Part shown: positions 26,603 to 36,051 of the stretch, one piece after another
How the letters are laid out: the number at the start of each line of letters is the position of its first letter
Numbering within the stretch: the stretch's first letter is position 1
Assembly: GCF_000012305.1 (NCBI RefSeq)
Contig: NC_007204.1
Coordinates: 806,001 to 870,000, forward strand
Length of the DNA: 64,000 nt
DNA from: Psychrobacter arcticus 273-4
Lineage (GTDB): Bacteria > Pseudomonadota > Gammaproteobacteria > Pseudomonadales > Moraxellaceae
Reading direction: 5' to 3'
The notes under the pieces: generated by a model
What the model was told of the DNA's origin: nothing
Seen by the model: the letters and a program-made list of their open reading frames with translations, nothing else
Databases searched by the model: none
Program-made: the position numbers and the translations under genes

Positions 26603-28261
26603 ATGACCAATACCCAGCAACAATCAGAATCTATCGACGACAATCAGGCACAATTAAGTAAGCAGCAAAATAGTGATAATAATAAAAAAGTGCCTCGTGT
26701 TTTAATGATATTAGATGGGTTTGGGCATCGTGAAGACGATAAAGACAATGCCATTGCTGCCGCTGATATGCCAAATTTAGATAAGATTTATGAACAATAT
26801 CCGCATGGATTGATATCAGCGTCAGGAGAAGACGTGGGCTTGCCAGATGGGCAGTTTGGTAATTCAGAAGTTGGGCATATGAACTTGGGTGCTGGGCGCG
26901 TGCTTTACCAAGACTCAACCCGCATTTCGAGTGAAGTCGCCAGTCGTGATTTTTATAAAAATGAAGCCTTGGTAAATGCAGTAAAAGCCGCCAATACACT
27001 GGGTGGTAATGTGCATATTATGGGCTTGCTGTCAGATGGTGGTGTTCATTCAAATCAAGACCATATCGAAGCGATGTGCCATTCAGCATTGGTACATGGT
27101 GCCAAAAATGTCTTTGTACACTGCTTTTTAGATGGACGTGATACACCGCCTAAGTCTGCTGATAAATACATCAATCGTCTTCGTGATCATATCATTAAGC
27201 TTAACGCGCATTATGAGAGTGGTCGTGTACAGATTGCCAGTATTATTGGGCGCTACTATGCGATGGATCGTGACAATCGCTGGGATCGCGTGCAAAAAGC
27301 CTATGAGCTGATTACTGAAGGTAAAGCAGATCGTTTGTCTACTCGTGCTGATGGCGCGGTACAAGCGGCATATAAAGCCCGCGAAACTGATGAGTTTATC
27401 AACCCAACGGTCGTGATTGGGCGTGATGAGGTGCCTTATACTGTTGATGACAATGACGCCCTTATTTTTATGAATTTCCGTGCTGACCGTGCTCGTGAGC
27501 TTGCGCAAGCCTTTGTATTGCCAGATCACGAGTTTTCAGGATTTGCCCGCAATAAGCAGCCAAAACTTGCGGCATTTGTGATGTTGACCAAGTATTCTGA
27601 TGTGTTAGCAGACAATCCTAAAACTAGCATTGCCTATTATCCAACCTCATTGACCAATACCCTTGGCGAATATTTGCAGAGTAAGGGTAAAACCCAGCTG
27701 CGTATCGCTGAAACTGAAAAATATGCCCACGTAACGTTCTTCTTTAGTGGCGGGCGTGAAGATGAGTATAAAGGCGAGACACGTATCTTAGTGCCATCTC
27801 CAGATGTTGCCACTTATGACTTGCAGCCTGAGATGAGCGCCCCTGAGGTGACAGATAAATTGGTAGAAGCGATTGAATCTGGTCAATATGATGTGCTAGT
27901 GGTCAATTATGCCAATGGTGATATGGTCGGTCATACTGGTATCTTTGATGCTGCGGTTCAAGCGGTAGAAGCGCTAGATGTCTGCGTTGGTCGTGTGGCA
28001 GCAGCGGTACATGCCGCAGGCGGCGATATGCTGATCACAGCAGATCATGGCAACTGCGAGCAAATGCAAGACTATGAAAGTGGTCAAGTACATACTCAGC
28101 ATACCACTGAGCACGTGCCACTGATTTATGTGGGTGAGAAAAAAGTACAAGTGCGTAGCGGCGGTAAGCTTAGTGACGTTGCGCCCACTATCTTGGCACT
28201 GATGGATATCGAAGCGCCGAAAGAGATGACAGGTGAAAACCTATTGGTTGCCGCGGAGTAA
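26603..28261 (+). CDS. gpmI: 2,3-bisphosphoglycerate-independent phosphoglycerate mutase
   Basis: GpmI interconverts 3- and 2-phosphoglycerate using two Mn ions and a phosphoserine. The alkaline-phosphatase-like core starts at [12 protein letters not shown], with the catalytic serine in [24 protein letters not shown], and the metal ligands in GDMVGHTG and [11 protein letters not shown]. At 552 residues it is longer than the usual 510, the extra being a Gln/Asn-rich N-terminal extension of about 33 residues before [17 protein letters not shown] lies about 10 bases before the ATG. The other glycolytic genes pgk and fba occur 6-9 kb downstream. Confidence 0.96.
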   Translation: MTNTQQQSESIDDNQAQLSKQQNSDNNKKVPRVLMILDGFGHREDDKDNAIAAADMPNLDKIYEQYPHGLISASGEDVGLPDGQFGNSEVGHMNLGAGRVLYQDSTRISSEVASRDFYKNEALVNAVKAANTLGGNVHIMGLLSDGGVHSNQDHIEAMCHSALVHGAKNVFVHCFLDGRDTPPKSADKYINRLRDHIIKLNAHYESGRVQIASIIGRYYAMDRDNRWDRVQKAYELITEGKADRLSTRADGAVQAAYKARETDEFINPTVVIGRDEVPYTVDDNDALIFMNFRADRARELAQAFVLPDHEFSGFARNKQPKLAAFVMLTKYSDVLADNPKTSIAYYPTSLTNTLGEYLQSKGKTQLRIAETEKYAHVTFFFSGGREDEYKGETRILVPSPDVATYDLQPEMSAPEVTDKLVEAIESGQYDVLVVNYANGDMVGHTGIFDAAVQAVEALDVCVGRVAAAVHAAGGDMLITADHGNCEQMQDYESGQVHTQHTTEHVPLIYVGEKKVQVRSGGKLSDVAPTILALMDIEAPKEMTGENLLVAAE

Positions 28262-28337
28262 TCCAGTTGTGTTAAGGCGCTAGAAATTTATAATAGTAGC
28301 GTTACATTACTCTTAACTCTTAAAGTAAATTGGCATG

Positions 28338-28372
28338 AAAAGGGAGAGCTATTGATCAGTTCTCCCTTTTTT
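28338..28372 (+). terminator. Terminator after gpmI
   Basis: AAAAGGGAGA / TCTCCCTTTT hairpin with TTTT tail, about 75 bp after the stop codon. Confidence 0.9.
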
Positions 28373-28479
28373 GTTGCTATATTTTGTCTAACATTTCACC
28401 TAAGTTACTTGCAATACTCTCCTATTCTTACAAGGGCGCTTGATGCTATCTTATGGTCTATTATTCAATAATAACCATA

Positions 28480-28617
28480 TATAGTTGAAGTACTTTAAAG
28501 TCGCTACCGTATTGCTGGTGTAAATTTTTTGCAGCCTCTGTCTGCGTAGGCACAGCAAGCAAGAAAAATTTGCACCAGTAGTACGTGTTGTATCGATATT
28601 ACTTTTCACCGACTATA
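28480..28617. repeat. Palindromic TA-flanked repeat, subtype 1 (138 bp)
   Basis: Begins TATAGTTGAAGTAC and ends CACCGACTATA, in the gap between the gpmI terminator and ctpA, about 54 bp before the ctpA start. Confidence 0.93.
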
Positions 28618-28670
28618 ACGATCATATAACAATCATGGCTTAACTTTGGACAAATTTTCAGGTGATTTTT

Positions 28671-30263
28671 ATGCATTTTATCAATCCTATCAGTCCTATC
28701 ATTCGTACATTTTCATTGACCTCTAAAAGAGTAGAGCAGTCAGTGAGCACGATATTCACTTATTCTAACGTCTTAAAGCCGACACTTATTATGGGTCTGT
28801 TGGGCTTAAGTGTGATGACTATGCCAGCACAAGCGGCTGTCAAGGATAGTACTGCAGGGCACAATGCTAGTCGTACGGAAAGCTTACAACTGATCCGTTT
28901 AAATACCGATAATGTACCATTAGACAACGGCGCGGATGATTTATCAGATATTGCTGATATGCTTGAGTCTGCTGATCAAACTGACGATTTAATTGATAGC
29001 GTAGCGGATGAAAGTGTATTGAACAATGAGTCGGCTGTGATTAATACCGACATTCCTGCTGAAGTCGCTCAAGTATCATTAAATGCCATTTCTCCTGAAA
29101 CGTTAAAGACTTTTGTTACTTTGATTGACTTGGTGCGCCGTGAATATGTTGATACGGTCAATGATGAAGAGCTGTTTAATAATGCCATGAGCGGCATGTT
29201 AACCAAGCTCGATAGCCATGCTGAATTTTTGGATGCTGAAGCCTATGAAAATCTGCGTGCTTTTACTGAAGGTGATGTCGGCGATATTGGCATCAAGGTT
29301 GAGTATCAGTCAGCCTTGGGCTATTGGGTCATCACGGAGGTACTTGATGATTCACCTGCCGATAAAAAAGGCATCGCCGTTGGTGATTATCTACACCAAG
29401 TCGATGAGTTTAAGCTTGGCGAAGATGAAGAAAGTAATGATATTGAGCAGCTACTGACAGGGATTGCAGGGACGCAGGTAGATGTGGTGACTTCCAAGGC
29501 AGGACGCCGTAAACATATCACCACGTTACAACGTAATAGTAGCCATCCTCAAATCATTGAAACTCGTTTTGTAGATGGTATGGCCGTTGTTCGGTTGCCC
29601 GCATTTCAAAATAACAGCCGCGAAAAACTGCTGCAAAGTTTGATTGATTTAAATAAACCCGTCACAGGAATATTATTGGATTTGCGTGACAATCCGGGCG
29701 GCGTATTGGCATCAGCTGTGAGCGTTGCTAGCTTATTTATGACAGATACGGATGTGGTGCAGATAAAGAGTCGTCAGGCTGATTCGCGTACGTTATCGAC
29801 CAAAGGTGCAGCATTATTCAAGTCACTGCCAGTAGTGGTACTGCAAAATCGCTACTCGGCGTCAGCGGCAGAAGTGTTGACCAGCAGCTTGCAGGCGCAA
29901 AAGCGAGCCACTATCTTAGGTGAGATCAGTTATGGCAAAGGCTCAGTACAATCAGTGATACCGCTTAATGATGCGCAAGCAGTCAAGCTCACGGTTGCCA
30001 ACTATATGACCGCTTTAGGTAAGAAGATAGACGGTATTGGGGTAGAGCCCGATGTCGCACTATCGGGGAGTGAGAGCACGTGGGAGGAGCAAGCGCTTAA
30101 TTTATTACGAAAGAAAGCGCTTACTTCAGGTATTCAATTTGTATACAGGGCAGCATTAGAGGATCTCTCTAAGAAAAAATCTGATCCTAAAAACAGTGTT
30201 ATTAAGAACAATACTGTTATAAATAATGTTATCGAAAAACCGACATTTAAGGAGAAATCCTAA
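28671..30263 (+). CDS. ctpA: S41 family C-terminal processing peptidase
   Basis: A periplasmic serine protease of the CtpA/Tsp family that degrades or trims proteins at their C-termini. After an N-terminal signal-like hydrophobic stretch (about 40-60, LIMGLLGLSVMTMPAQAA) and an acidic linker, there is a PDZ domain (about 200-275) and the S41 catalytic core, with LDLRDNPGG, the catalytic serine in NRYSASAAEV, and the lysine in ISYGKGSVQS. A GTG at 28662 is in frame, but AGGTGA sits 5 bases before the ATG at 28671. The long region ahead of the PDZ domain is poorly conserved. A Lys-rich C-terminus follows residue 495. Confidence 0.93.
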   Translation: MHFINPISPIIRTFSLTSKRVEQSVSTIFTYSNVLKPTLIMGLLGLSVMTMPAQAAVKDSTAGHNASRTESLQLIRLNTDNVPLDNGADDLSDIADMLESADQTDDLIDSVADESVLNNESAVINTDIPAEVAQVSLNAISPETLKTFVTLIDLVRREYVDTVNDEELFNNAMSGMLTKLDSHAEFLDAEAYENLRAFTEGDVGDIGIKVEYQSALGYWVITEVLDDSPADKKGIAVGDYLHQVDEFKLGEDEESNDIEQLLTGIAGTQVDVVTSKAGRRKHITTLQRNSSHPQIIETRFVDGMAVVRLPAFQNNSREKLLQSLIDLNKPVTGILLDLRDNPGGVLASAVSVASLFMTDTDVVQIKSRQADSRTLSTKGAALFKSLPVVVLQNRYSASAAEVLTSSLQAQKRATILGEISYGKGSVQSVIPLNDAQAVKLTVANYMTALGKKIDGIGVEPDVALSGSESTWEEQALNLLRKKALTSGIQFVYRAALEDLSKKKSDPKNSVIKNNTVINNVIEKPTFKEKS

Positions 30264-30291
30264 TTTATTCTCAATCTTAAAGCAAAGCGCA

Positions 30292-30623
30292 CTATTCAGA
30301 CTGATCTTCTGCACTATCAAGTTTGGTCATACGATATAGTTGAAATACTTTAAAGTCGCTACCGTATTGCTGGTGTAAATTTTTTGCAGCCTCTGTCTGC
30401 GTAGGCACAGCAAGCAAGAAAAATTTGCACCAGCAGTACGTGTTGTATCGATATTACCTTTCACCGACTATAGCGTAAAGATCGAAAAGTCGTCCCCAAT
30501 AATTCAGCGGCTTGGGTTTTATTCCAACCAGTTTGCTTAAGGGCAGTGATAATAATTCGAGGCGGATTTGGCAGGATTCATGGGTTGATAACCAATGTTC
30601 TTGATAAATGGCGTGCTTGATAA
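30292..30623 (-). pseudogene. pilR: pilR remnant (NtrC-family pilus regulator), interrupted by a repeat
   Basis: Minus-strand sequence just right of the repeat encodes PPRIIITALKQTGWNKTQAA followed by ELLGTTFRSLRY, the Fis-type DNA-binding helix-turn-helix that ends NtrC-family regulators and most like PilR (WNKTxAAxxLGxxFRSLRYRLKKL). Left of the repeat the same frame continues YRMTKLDSAEDQSE and a stop at 30292. Removing the 136 bp between 30335 and 30470 joins RSLRY to RMTKL exactly. Upstream the frame has a stop (INP-stop-ILP), and the receiver and AAA+ domains are gone. It is a dead fragment of a regulator for type IV pili. Confidence 0.85.
30335..30472. repeat. Palindromic TA-flanked repeat, subtype 1, inserted in the pilR remnant
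   Basis: Begins TATAGTTGAAATAC and ends CACCGACTATA. Its flanks are the two halves of one codon run: the pre-insertion site reads ACGA-TA-GCGTAAAG on the plus strand, and TA now appears on both sides of TAG...CTA. This is direct evidence of transposition with a 2-bp TA duplication. Confidence 0.95.
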
Positions 30624-31259
30624 TTAGGGTTGAATAAGACCATGGCGAATCGCCAAATGAGTCAATTTCACATCACTATCGACATTTACTTTTTCATAAA
30701 TGCGATAACGATAGGTATTGATGGTCTTTACACTAACAAATAACTGGTCTGCAATTTGTTGAGGACTTTGGCAGTTGACCACCATCATTGCTACTTGCTT
30801 CTCACGATCACTTAATAAGTCAAAAGGTGAGTTGGCATTATCAGATAATAGTACGTCAGCTAACTGTTCAGCAACGTCTTGGCTAAAATAGCGTCCACCT
30901 TGATAGATTTTTTTGACAGCTCGTATCATCTCATCAAGCGGTGTGCCTTTAGTAATATAGCCATTGACGCCCGCTTTAATCAACATTGAAGGATAAGGTT
31001 GAGCTGACATACTACTAACCGCCAAAATTTTGATACCCATATCCAGCTGAATCAAGCGTTTGGTGGCTTCCAAACCGCCAATATTAGGCATATTCACATC
31101 CAGTAATATCACATCAGGACGCAGCTGTTTTGCCAGCTTTATCGCCATATCACCGCTGTCTGCCTCACCGACGACTTCGATATCTGCACTATCTGCGAGC
31201 ATACGGCTAATACCCATCCGCACCAAATCATGATCATCTACTACTAATACTCGAATCAT
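30624..31259 (-). CDS. NarL/FixJ-family response regulator, GacA/UvrY-like
   Basis: A 211-residue two-component regulator. The receiver domain (1-120) has the acidic pair VVDDHD, the phosphoacceptor Asp54 in VILLDVNMP, and the conserved lysine in GYITKG. The LuxR-type helix-turn-helix (about 145-205) carries [14 protein letters not shown] and [17 protein letters not shown]. This matches GacA/UvrY, which control small-RNA genes for stationary-phase physiology with a GacS/BarA kinase. The kinase is not in the window, and uvrC, often adjacent, is absent. Its 3' end runs directly into the pilR remnant. Confidence 0.88.
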   Translation of the reverse strand: MIRVLVVDDHDLVRMGISRMLADSADIEVVGEADSGDMAIKLAKQLRPDVILLDVNMPNIGGLEATKRLIQLDMGIKILAVSSMSAQPYPSMLIKAGVNGYITKGTPLDEMIRAVKKIYQGGRYFSQDVAEQLADVLLSDNANSPFDLLSDREKQVAMMVVNCQSPQQIADQLFVSVKTINTYRYRIYEKVNVDSDVKLTHLAIRHGLIQP

Positions 31260-31665
31260 CGTTATACTCTTTTCTATCTGTCAGAATAAAGGGTGCACTG
31301 CTAACTTTTAATCATCTCAATCAATCTATTTGACCAATAAAATTCATTCACTCACAAAAAAGCCAATATTAAGTGTCATATTTTAATAGTAGATACGCAA
31401 TAGGGTGTCTGATAGCGTCAATATAATTCTATATTGTGCTAATGTTAACTAATATTGCTGTAACATCAAGTAAGTGTAGTAAAATTTGGATGTGGCACTG
31501 AAATGCCATCTAATTGATTTAGCGGATTAAACTTAAATGCAAACCATGATACACTAAAAATACAAAAACTCTATGTGAGTATCTACAAACACACCTATAA
31601 ACGCTACGTACGTAGTTGGCGTCAGCCAGTATGTAACTGACGACAGCACGTAAGCAGGAGGCAAA
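31260..31665. other. Divergent regulator-pbpG intergenic region
   Basis: 406 bp with no gene recognised. It must carry the promoters of both the GacA-like regulator and the PBP7-type gene. The latter has AGGAGG at about 31655, giving a strong ribosome site. Confidence 0.5.
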
Positions 31666-32757
31666 ATGAAGCAACTACCATTAACCAAACAGCAATTAAT
31701 CGCTGCTATGATTTCATTGAGTTTGGGCAGTGTCGCACAAGCCGCACTTACAATTAATGGTAGCGCTAGCTCTGAGTCTAGTGCTCGCCTTAGCTGGGGC
31801 GGTGCCGACAGCTTATCTGAAGCACGCAGTATCATGTCTAAGTCTGGCAGCAGTTCTACAATTAAAAAAGTAGATAACGGTTCGAGCACAACCAATATCA
31901 CTAATACGACCAGTTTTGGTAGTAATAACAACAGTTATAATAATGCCAATAGCTATAACACCACTTATCGTGGCAGTTTTGGCAATAGCAATATGATTCC
32001 GATCAGCACCGATTCGCGCAGTGTCGCGGTTATCGATGCGGAGACTGGCGAATCTATCTATGAAAAAGATGCCGATATCGCGCGTCCAATGGCAAGCATT
32101 ACCAAAGTGATGACCGCTATGGTGGTACTTGATGCTGGTTTGGACATGCGTGAGGAGCTCACGCTTGATCCAGAAGATTTCGTTGGCCCAAAGCGTGCTA
32201 GTTCAAACTTAAAATCAGGCGACCGTCTTAATCGTGCTGAGATGCTATTAATGGCATTAATGAAATCAGAGAACCCTGCAGCAAAAAGTCTTGCCCGTAA
32301 TTATCCAGGTGGCTACAGCGCCTTTATGCGCGCTATGAACCGTAAAGCTCAAGAGCTTGGCATGAGTACCGCTTTCTTTGGTGACCCAACTGGTCTTGAT
32401 AAGCGTAACATTGCTTCATCAAATGACTTGGTTAAAATGGTTCGTGCTGCTGGTAATTATGATGTGATACGTCGTTTTTCGACCACCAAGAGCTATGACT
32501 TTTTTGTCTCTAACTACGCAAGTGGCAACCGCACTTATAAAGCCAATAACACGAGCAGCTTAGTTCGTGATGGCAGCTATCCTATTGGTATCTCAAAGAC
32601 AGGCTTTATCAATGAAGCAGGTCGTTGTGTTGTCATGGAGACGCGCGTCAATAATCGTCCCGCTATTATCGTGATTTTGGGTGCCAATAGCTCAGCAACG
32701 CGTTGGGGTGATGCCAAAAATATCTTAAACAGCTTGGCAACGCGCCGTACGGTATAA
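31666..32757 (+). CDS. pbpG: D-alanyl-D-alanine endopeptidase, PBP7/8 type
   Basis: A periplasmic low-molecular-weight penicillin-binding protein. Active-site motifs are ASITK (Ser144, Lys147), SEN and KTG (SKTGFINEAG). PBP7 cleaves cross-links between peptidoglycan strands. A signal peptide covers about residues 1-27 (cleavage after AQA). Residues 30-110 form a Ser/Asn/Thr/Tyr-rich low-complexity segment that is not part of the catalytic fold and is much longer than in E. coli PBP7. The catalytic domain spans about 115-355. AGGAGG lies 7 bases before the ATG. Confidence 0.92.
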   Translation: MKQLPLTKQQLIAAMISLSLGSVAQAALTINGSASSESSARLSWGGADSLSEARSIMSKSGSSSTIKKVDNGSSTTNITNTTSFGSNNNSYNNANSYNTTYRGSFGNSNMIPISTDSRSVAVIDAETGESIYEKDADIARPMASITKVMTAMVVLDAGLDMREELTLDPEDFVGPKRASSNLKSGDRLNRAEMLLMALMKSENPAAKSLARNYPGGYSAFMRAMNRKAQELGMSTAFFGDPTGLDKRNIASSNDLVKMVRAAGNYDVIRRFSTTKSYDFFVSNYASGNRTYKANNTSSLVRDGSYPIGISKTGFINEAGRCVVMETRVNNRPAIIVILGANSSATRWGDAKNILNSLATRRTV

Positions 32758-32805
32758 GATTACAGCATTAAATCAGCAGTATCAAAAGACATTTATAATA
32801 AAATA

Positions 32806-32837
32806 AAAAGGCTGTTATGCAATATAACAGCTTTTTT
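32806..32837 (+). terminator. Terminator after pbpG
   Basis: AAAAAGGCTGTTAT / ATAACAGCTTTTTT hairpin, about 48 bp after the stop codon. Confidence 0.9.
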
Positions 32838-32874
32838 ATTATGTAAAAAACGTGTTGATATTAAGGAGCGTTAC

Positions 32875-33585
32875 ATGATTCAGCCATCATTCTCTACGGC
32901 TTCTCATGCCATACCTAAGCTATACCTGCTTACTAATGATGATGAGTTTAGCCTTTTATATCACAAACTAGAAGCCGCTTTGGCAACAGGATTGATTGCT
33001 CTCTTACAAATCCGCCGTAAGCACATATTGGCATTGCCTGATGGTGAGTCTCTTCTTTATAAAGAGGCGCTACAAATCGTCAATTTGGCTAAAACTTACA
33101 ATGTGCCAGTATTGATAAATGACAATATCGCTTTGGCCGCAAAGCTTGGTATTGGCGTGCATCTAGGACAGCAGGATGGTGATATTAGCGAGGCAACACA
33201 GTGTTTAGCGCCTAATAAAATTATTGGTCGCACTTGTCATGGCGATGTAGCGCTAGTCAAAGCAGCGAAAAATGAAGGTGCAAGATATGCCGCCATGGGT
33301 GCGGTATTTGCTTCAACGACAAAGCCCAATGCTGCTACAATTTCGCGGCAGCAACTGATAGATGGCTGCCAGCAAGATATCAAAGTATGCGTGATAGGCG
33401 GTTTGACGGCAGAAAACATCTTAGAGCTGGCGGGGTTGCCTATTACTTATATAGCAATCGTTGGCGATATCATGGATTTACCCGTCCATCAAATCGCCGC
33501 GCGTTGTCAGCAATGGCAGCAAGTGCTTAATAAGTGGAATGTACCTGCTGAATACATAAGTAGGCCATTGATCATAAATAGCTAA
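32875..33585 (+). CDS. thiE: Thiamine phosphate synthase family protein
   Basis: ThiE condenses the pyrimidine diphosphate and thiazole phosphate halves into thiamine phosphate. This 236-residue TIM barrel shows LLQIRRKH in place of the usual QLRxK, then LINDNIALAAKLGIGVHLGQ, a GRTCHG block, GAVFASTTKPNA (diphosphate-binding TxTKP) and IGGLTAENI. It stands alone, without thiC, thiG or thiD and without a TPP riboswitch that I can see. Some divergence from canonical ThiE leaves open a related TenI-type role. AAGGAGCG lies before the ATG. Confidence 0.85.
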   Translation: MIQPSFSTASHAIPKLYLLTNDDEFSLLYHKLEAALATGLIALLQIRRKHILALPDGESLLYKEALQIVNLAKTYNVPVLINDNIALAAKLGIGVHLGQQDGDISEATQCLAPNKIIGRTCHGDVALVKAAKNEGARYAAMGAVFASTTKPNAATISRQQLIDGCQQDIKVCVIGGLTAENILELAGLPITYIAIVGDIMDLPVHQIAARCQQWQQVLNKWNVPAEYISRPLIINS

Positions 33586-33848
33586 ACGGCTAAGTACCAC
33601 CACAAAATGTTAATAAGATTGTTGTCAGTTTAAGAAGATAAAATTTGCTTATCGCTAAATTTATCTTAGGTGACATATAAGTACGGACTATAAAACTGTT
33701 AGAATACACCGCCTTAAATTCTTGCTAGGACAGTTTTATAAGACCAGCAACGATAGAATTTGATGAAATAAATTTGCTAAAGAGTATTCAATAAACCGTT
33801 GGCGAAGCATCACACAGATTAATAATAGATGATACATAGGAGCAGATA

Positions 33849-35051
33849 ATGAATTTTTTGCGTATGAGCGAGCTGAGTTTGACCAATAAAGTAGTGTTGA
33901 TTCGTGAAGACCTCAATGTGCCTATCAAAGAAGGTAAGGTCGCTAGTGACGCACGCTTACAAGCCAGCCTGCCGACGATTAAGATGGCGTTAGAGAAGGG
34001 CGCAGCGGTGATTGTTTGCTCGCATTTGGGTCGCCCGACAGAAGGAAGTTCTGAAGCCATTTATTCATTAGCGCCTGTTGCTGACTATTTAAGCGATAAA
34101 TTATCAGCGCCTGTTACGCTTAATAATGACTACCTCGCTCAAGGCGTAGCTATCAAAGCGGGCGAGGTCGTATTGTTAGAAAACGTACGTTTTAATGAAG
34201 GCGAAAAGAAAAATAACGCGGCGCTCGCGCAAAAATATGCTGATTTGTGCGATGTATTTGTGATGGACGCTTTTGGGACAGCACATCGTGCTCAGGCGTC
34301 GACAGAAGGCGTGACCCAAGCGATGCACCAAGCTGGCAAGACGGCTTGTGCTGGACCTTTATTGGCAGCCGAGCTTGATGCATTGAGTTTGGCGCTTGAA
34401 ACGCCAGCACAGCCCATGTTAGCTATCGTTGGTGGCTCAAAAGTCTCTACCAAATTAGAGGTTTTGCATAGTTTGGCTGAGCTCTGCTCGCAGATTATCG
34501 TTGGTGGCGGGATTGCCAATACCTTCTTAGCCGCGCAAGGTCATAGCGTTGGAGCTTCACTTTATGAAGCAGATCTGGTCGATACAGCTCGTGAAATAAT
34601 GGGTAAAACCGAGATTTTATTACCTGAATATGTCGTCGTTGCTAATAAAAATGACATTGATTTTGCAGATTTTACAGGCTCATTGCAAAAGGCAGTTGCG
34701 ACCATCAAGTCTGTTGATAATATCGGCGACAATGACATGATATTGGATATCGCGCCAGACAGTGCTATAAAGTTGGCTGCTGCTATTACCAATGCCAAAA
34801 CTATCTTATGGAATGGTCCAGTAGGGGTTTTTGAAGTGGATGCGTTTGGTCAGGGCACTCAGATAGTGGCAGAAGCGGTCAAAAATAGCCAAGGTTTTTC
34901 TATCGCGGGCGGCGGTGATACGCTTGCTGCGATTGATAAATATCAAGTGGCAGATGGCGTCAGCTACATGTCAACGGGTGGTGGTGCTTTCTTAGAGTTT
35001 GTAGAAGGTAAAGTCTTGCCGGCGGTTGCTGCTTTACAAATTAATGAATAA
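33849..35051 (+). CDS. pgk: Phosphoglycerate kinase
   Basis: Makes ATP from 1,3-bisphosphoglycerate in glycolysis. The N-terminal substrate site has [10 protein letters not shown] and SHLGRP. The nucleotide side carries [22 protein letters not shown] and the hinge [13 protein letters not shown]. Lengths agree with the family (400 residues). TAGGAGC lies about 8 bases before the ATG. fba follows 1 kb later in the same direction but a small lipoprotein gene is between them. Confidence 0.97.
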   Translation: MNFLRMSELSLTNKVVLIREDLNVPIKEGKVASDARLQASLPTIKMALEKGAAVIVCSHLGRPTEGSSEAIYSLAPVADYLSDKLSAPVTLNNDYLAQGVAIKAGEVVLLENVRFNEGEKKNNAALAQKYADLCDVFVMDAFGTAHRAQASTEGVTQAMHQAGKTACAGPLLAAELDALSLALETPAQPMLAIVGGSKVSTKLEVLHSLAELCSQIIVGGGIANTFLAAQGHSVGASLYEADLVDTAREIMGKTEILLPEYVVVANKNDIDFADFTGSLQKAVATIKSVDNIGDNDMILDIAPDSAIKLAAAITNAKTILWNGPVGVFEVDAFGQGTQIVAEAVKNSQGFSIAGGGDTLAAIDKYQVADGVSYMSTGGGAFLEFVEGKVLPAVAALQINE

Positions 35052-35311
35052 CGTCTTAACGATACTTCAGCAGATGAGTAACATTAGCCGTACAACTTAG
35101 CCTCAATATCTAAGGTACGCTGTACAGATAATATTTTGGCTACTATTCATATCTTATTGTTTTTAAGGCGATAAGTGCGAATTGTCATTGATTATTATTA
35201 AGTGATAATTATTTGTTTCTATACTGAAAATTGTTATTGCATGTCTAATTTGCACTCTATAAAATAGCGCAAACCATGTATTTTATATGCTTTATTTATG
35301 AGGGATTTACT

Positions 35312-35611
35312 ATGTTAAAACGTCATTTATTACTTGCTAGTGTTCTTGCTGGTACTTTTGCAATCACTGCATGTAGCCAAGAAACACAAGATAAAACTGG
35401 CGCTGCTGCTGATTCAGCTGGCGAAGATGCTGCTGCGAATACAGAAGCCGCTGCTGCTGAAGCTGAAGTAGCTGCTCAAGAAACTGGCGATGCTATTGCT
35501 GAAGGCACAAGCAAAGTCGTTGAAGGTACTGCATCAGCCGTTGCTGACGGTGCTAACGCAGTTGCTGACGGCGCAAATGATGTCGCTGTTGATGCAGAAC
35601 AACAATATTAA
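35312..35611 (+). CDS. Small alanine-rich lipoprotein
   Basis: The 99-residue product has a signal peptide with the lipobox FAITA-C, so it is lipid-anchored. The mature part is almost wholly Ala/Glu/Asp/Gly/Val with a loosely repeated A-D-G-A-N-A-V-A unit, probably a long amphipathic helix. AGGGA before the ATG at 35312 fixes the start; an in-frame codon at 35276 lacks such a site. It resembles the short, abundant, Lpp-like or EcnB-like lipoproteins only in composition, so no function is assigned. Confidence 0.8.
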   Translation: MLKRHLLLASVLAGTFAITACSQETQDKTGAAADSAGEDAAANTEAAAAEAEVAAQETGDAIAEGTSKVVEGTASAVADGANAVADGANDVAVDAEQQY

Positions 35612-35732
35612 GCAATATGAAAACACGCAACATAAAGCTCAGGCTATTCATTAATATAGTAGTGACAGGCTGTTAGCTGATGAGTTGTTTTATAAGCTAT
35701 TAAAATATAAAAAAGCTTTGGTGTGAACTGAC

Positions 35733-35760
35733 CCCCATAAGTTGGACACAACTTATGGGG
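35733..35760. terminator. Perfect hairpin, terminator or IS-end remnant
   Basis: CCCCATAAGTT and AACTTATGGGG pair around GGACAC, followed by TATTTTTATGG. The text TGACCCCCATAAGTTGGACA also looks like the terminal inverted repeat of some IS3-family elements, so this may be a leftover IS end. Confidence 0.55.
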
Positions 35761-35873
35761 TATTTTTATGGATCTTAGATAAATGAAATCGACCATCTAA
35801 TTATCCAAACAAGATATAAAAACCAAGCAGACAAACAAATAATCGGCTAAGCGCTACGAAGCGCCGGTAATTT

Positions 35874-35883
35874 TTGCTATAAT
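35874..35883 (+). promoter_or_regulatory. Extended -10 promoter for fba
   Basis: TTTGCTATAAT has TG one base before TATAAT, the extended -10 form. No good -35 is seen. It lies about 170 bases before the fba start. Confidence 0.5.
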
Positions 35884-36051
35884 CACGACGTAATAATGAC
35901 GAGCAAAAAACAGTGTTTTTGTTGGCTTATCATGGAATATCCATTGCAAAGCTAGGTTGCAGTGCAAATGTGGCAGCGTCGTATTGTTAAAAATGATGTC
36001 TTAATCTCATCTTCAAAATACTATTTTTAAAACATAACCAGAGAGCGTTTT

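Noticed and set aside
32760-32874. TPP riboswitch before the thiE-like gene
   Set aside because: The gap is too short and is occupied by a terminator hairpin; no thi-box sequence is visible.
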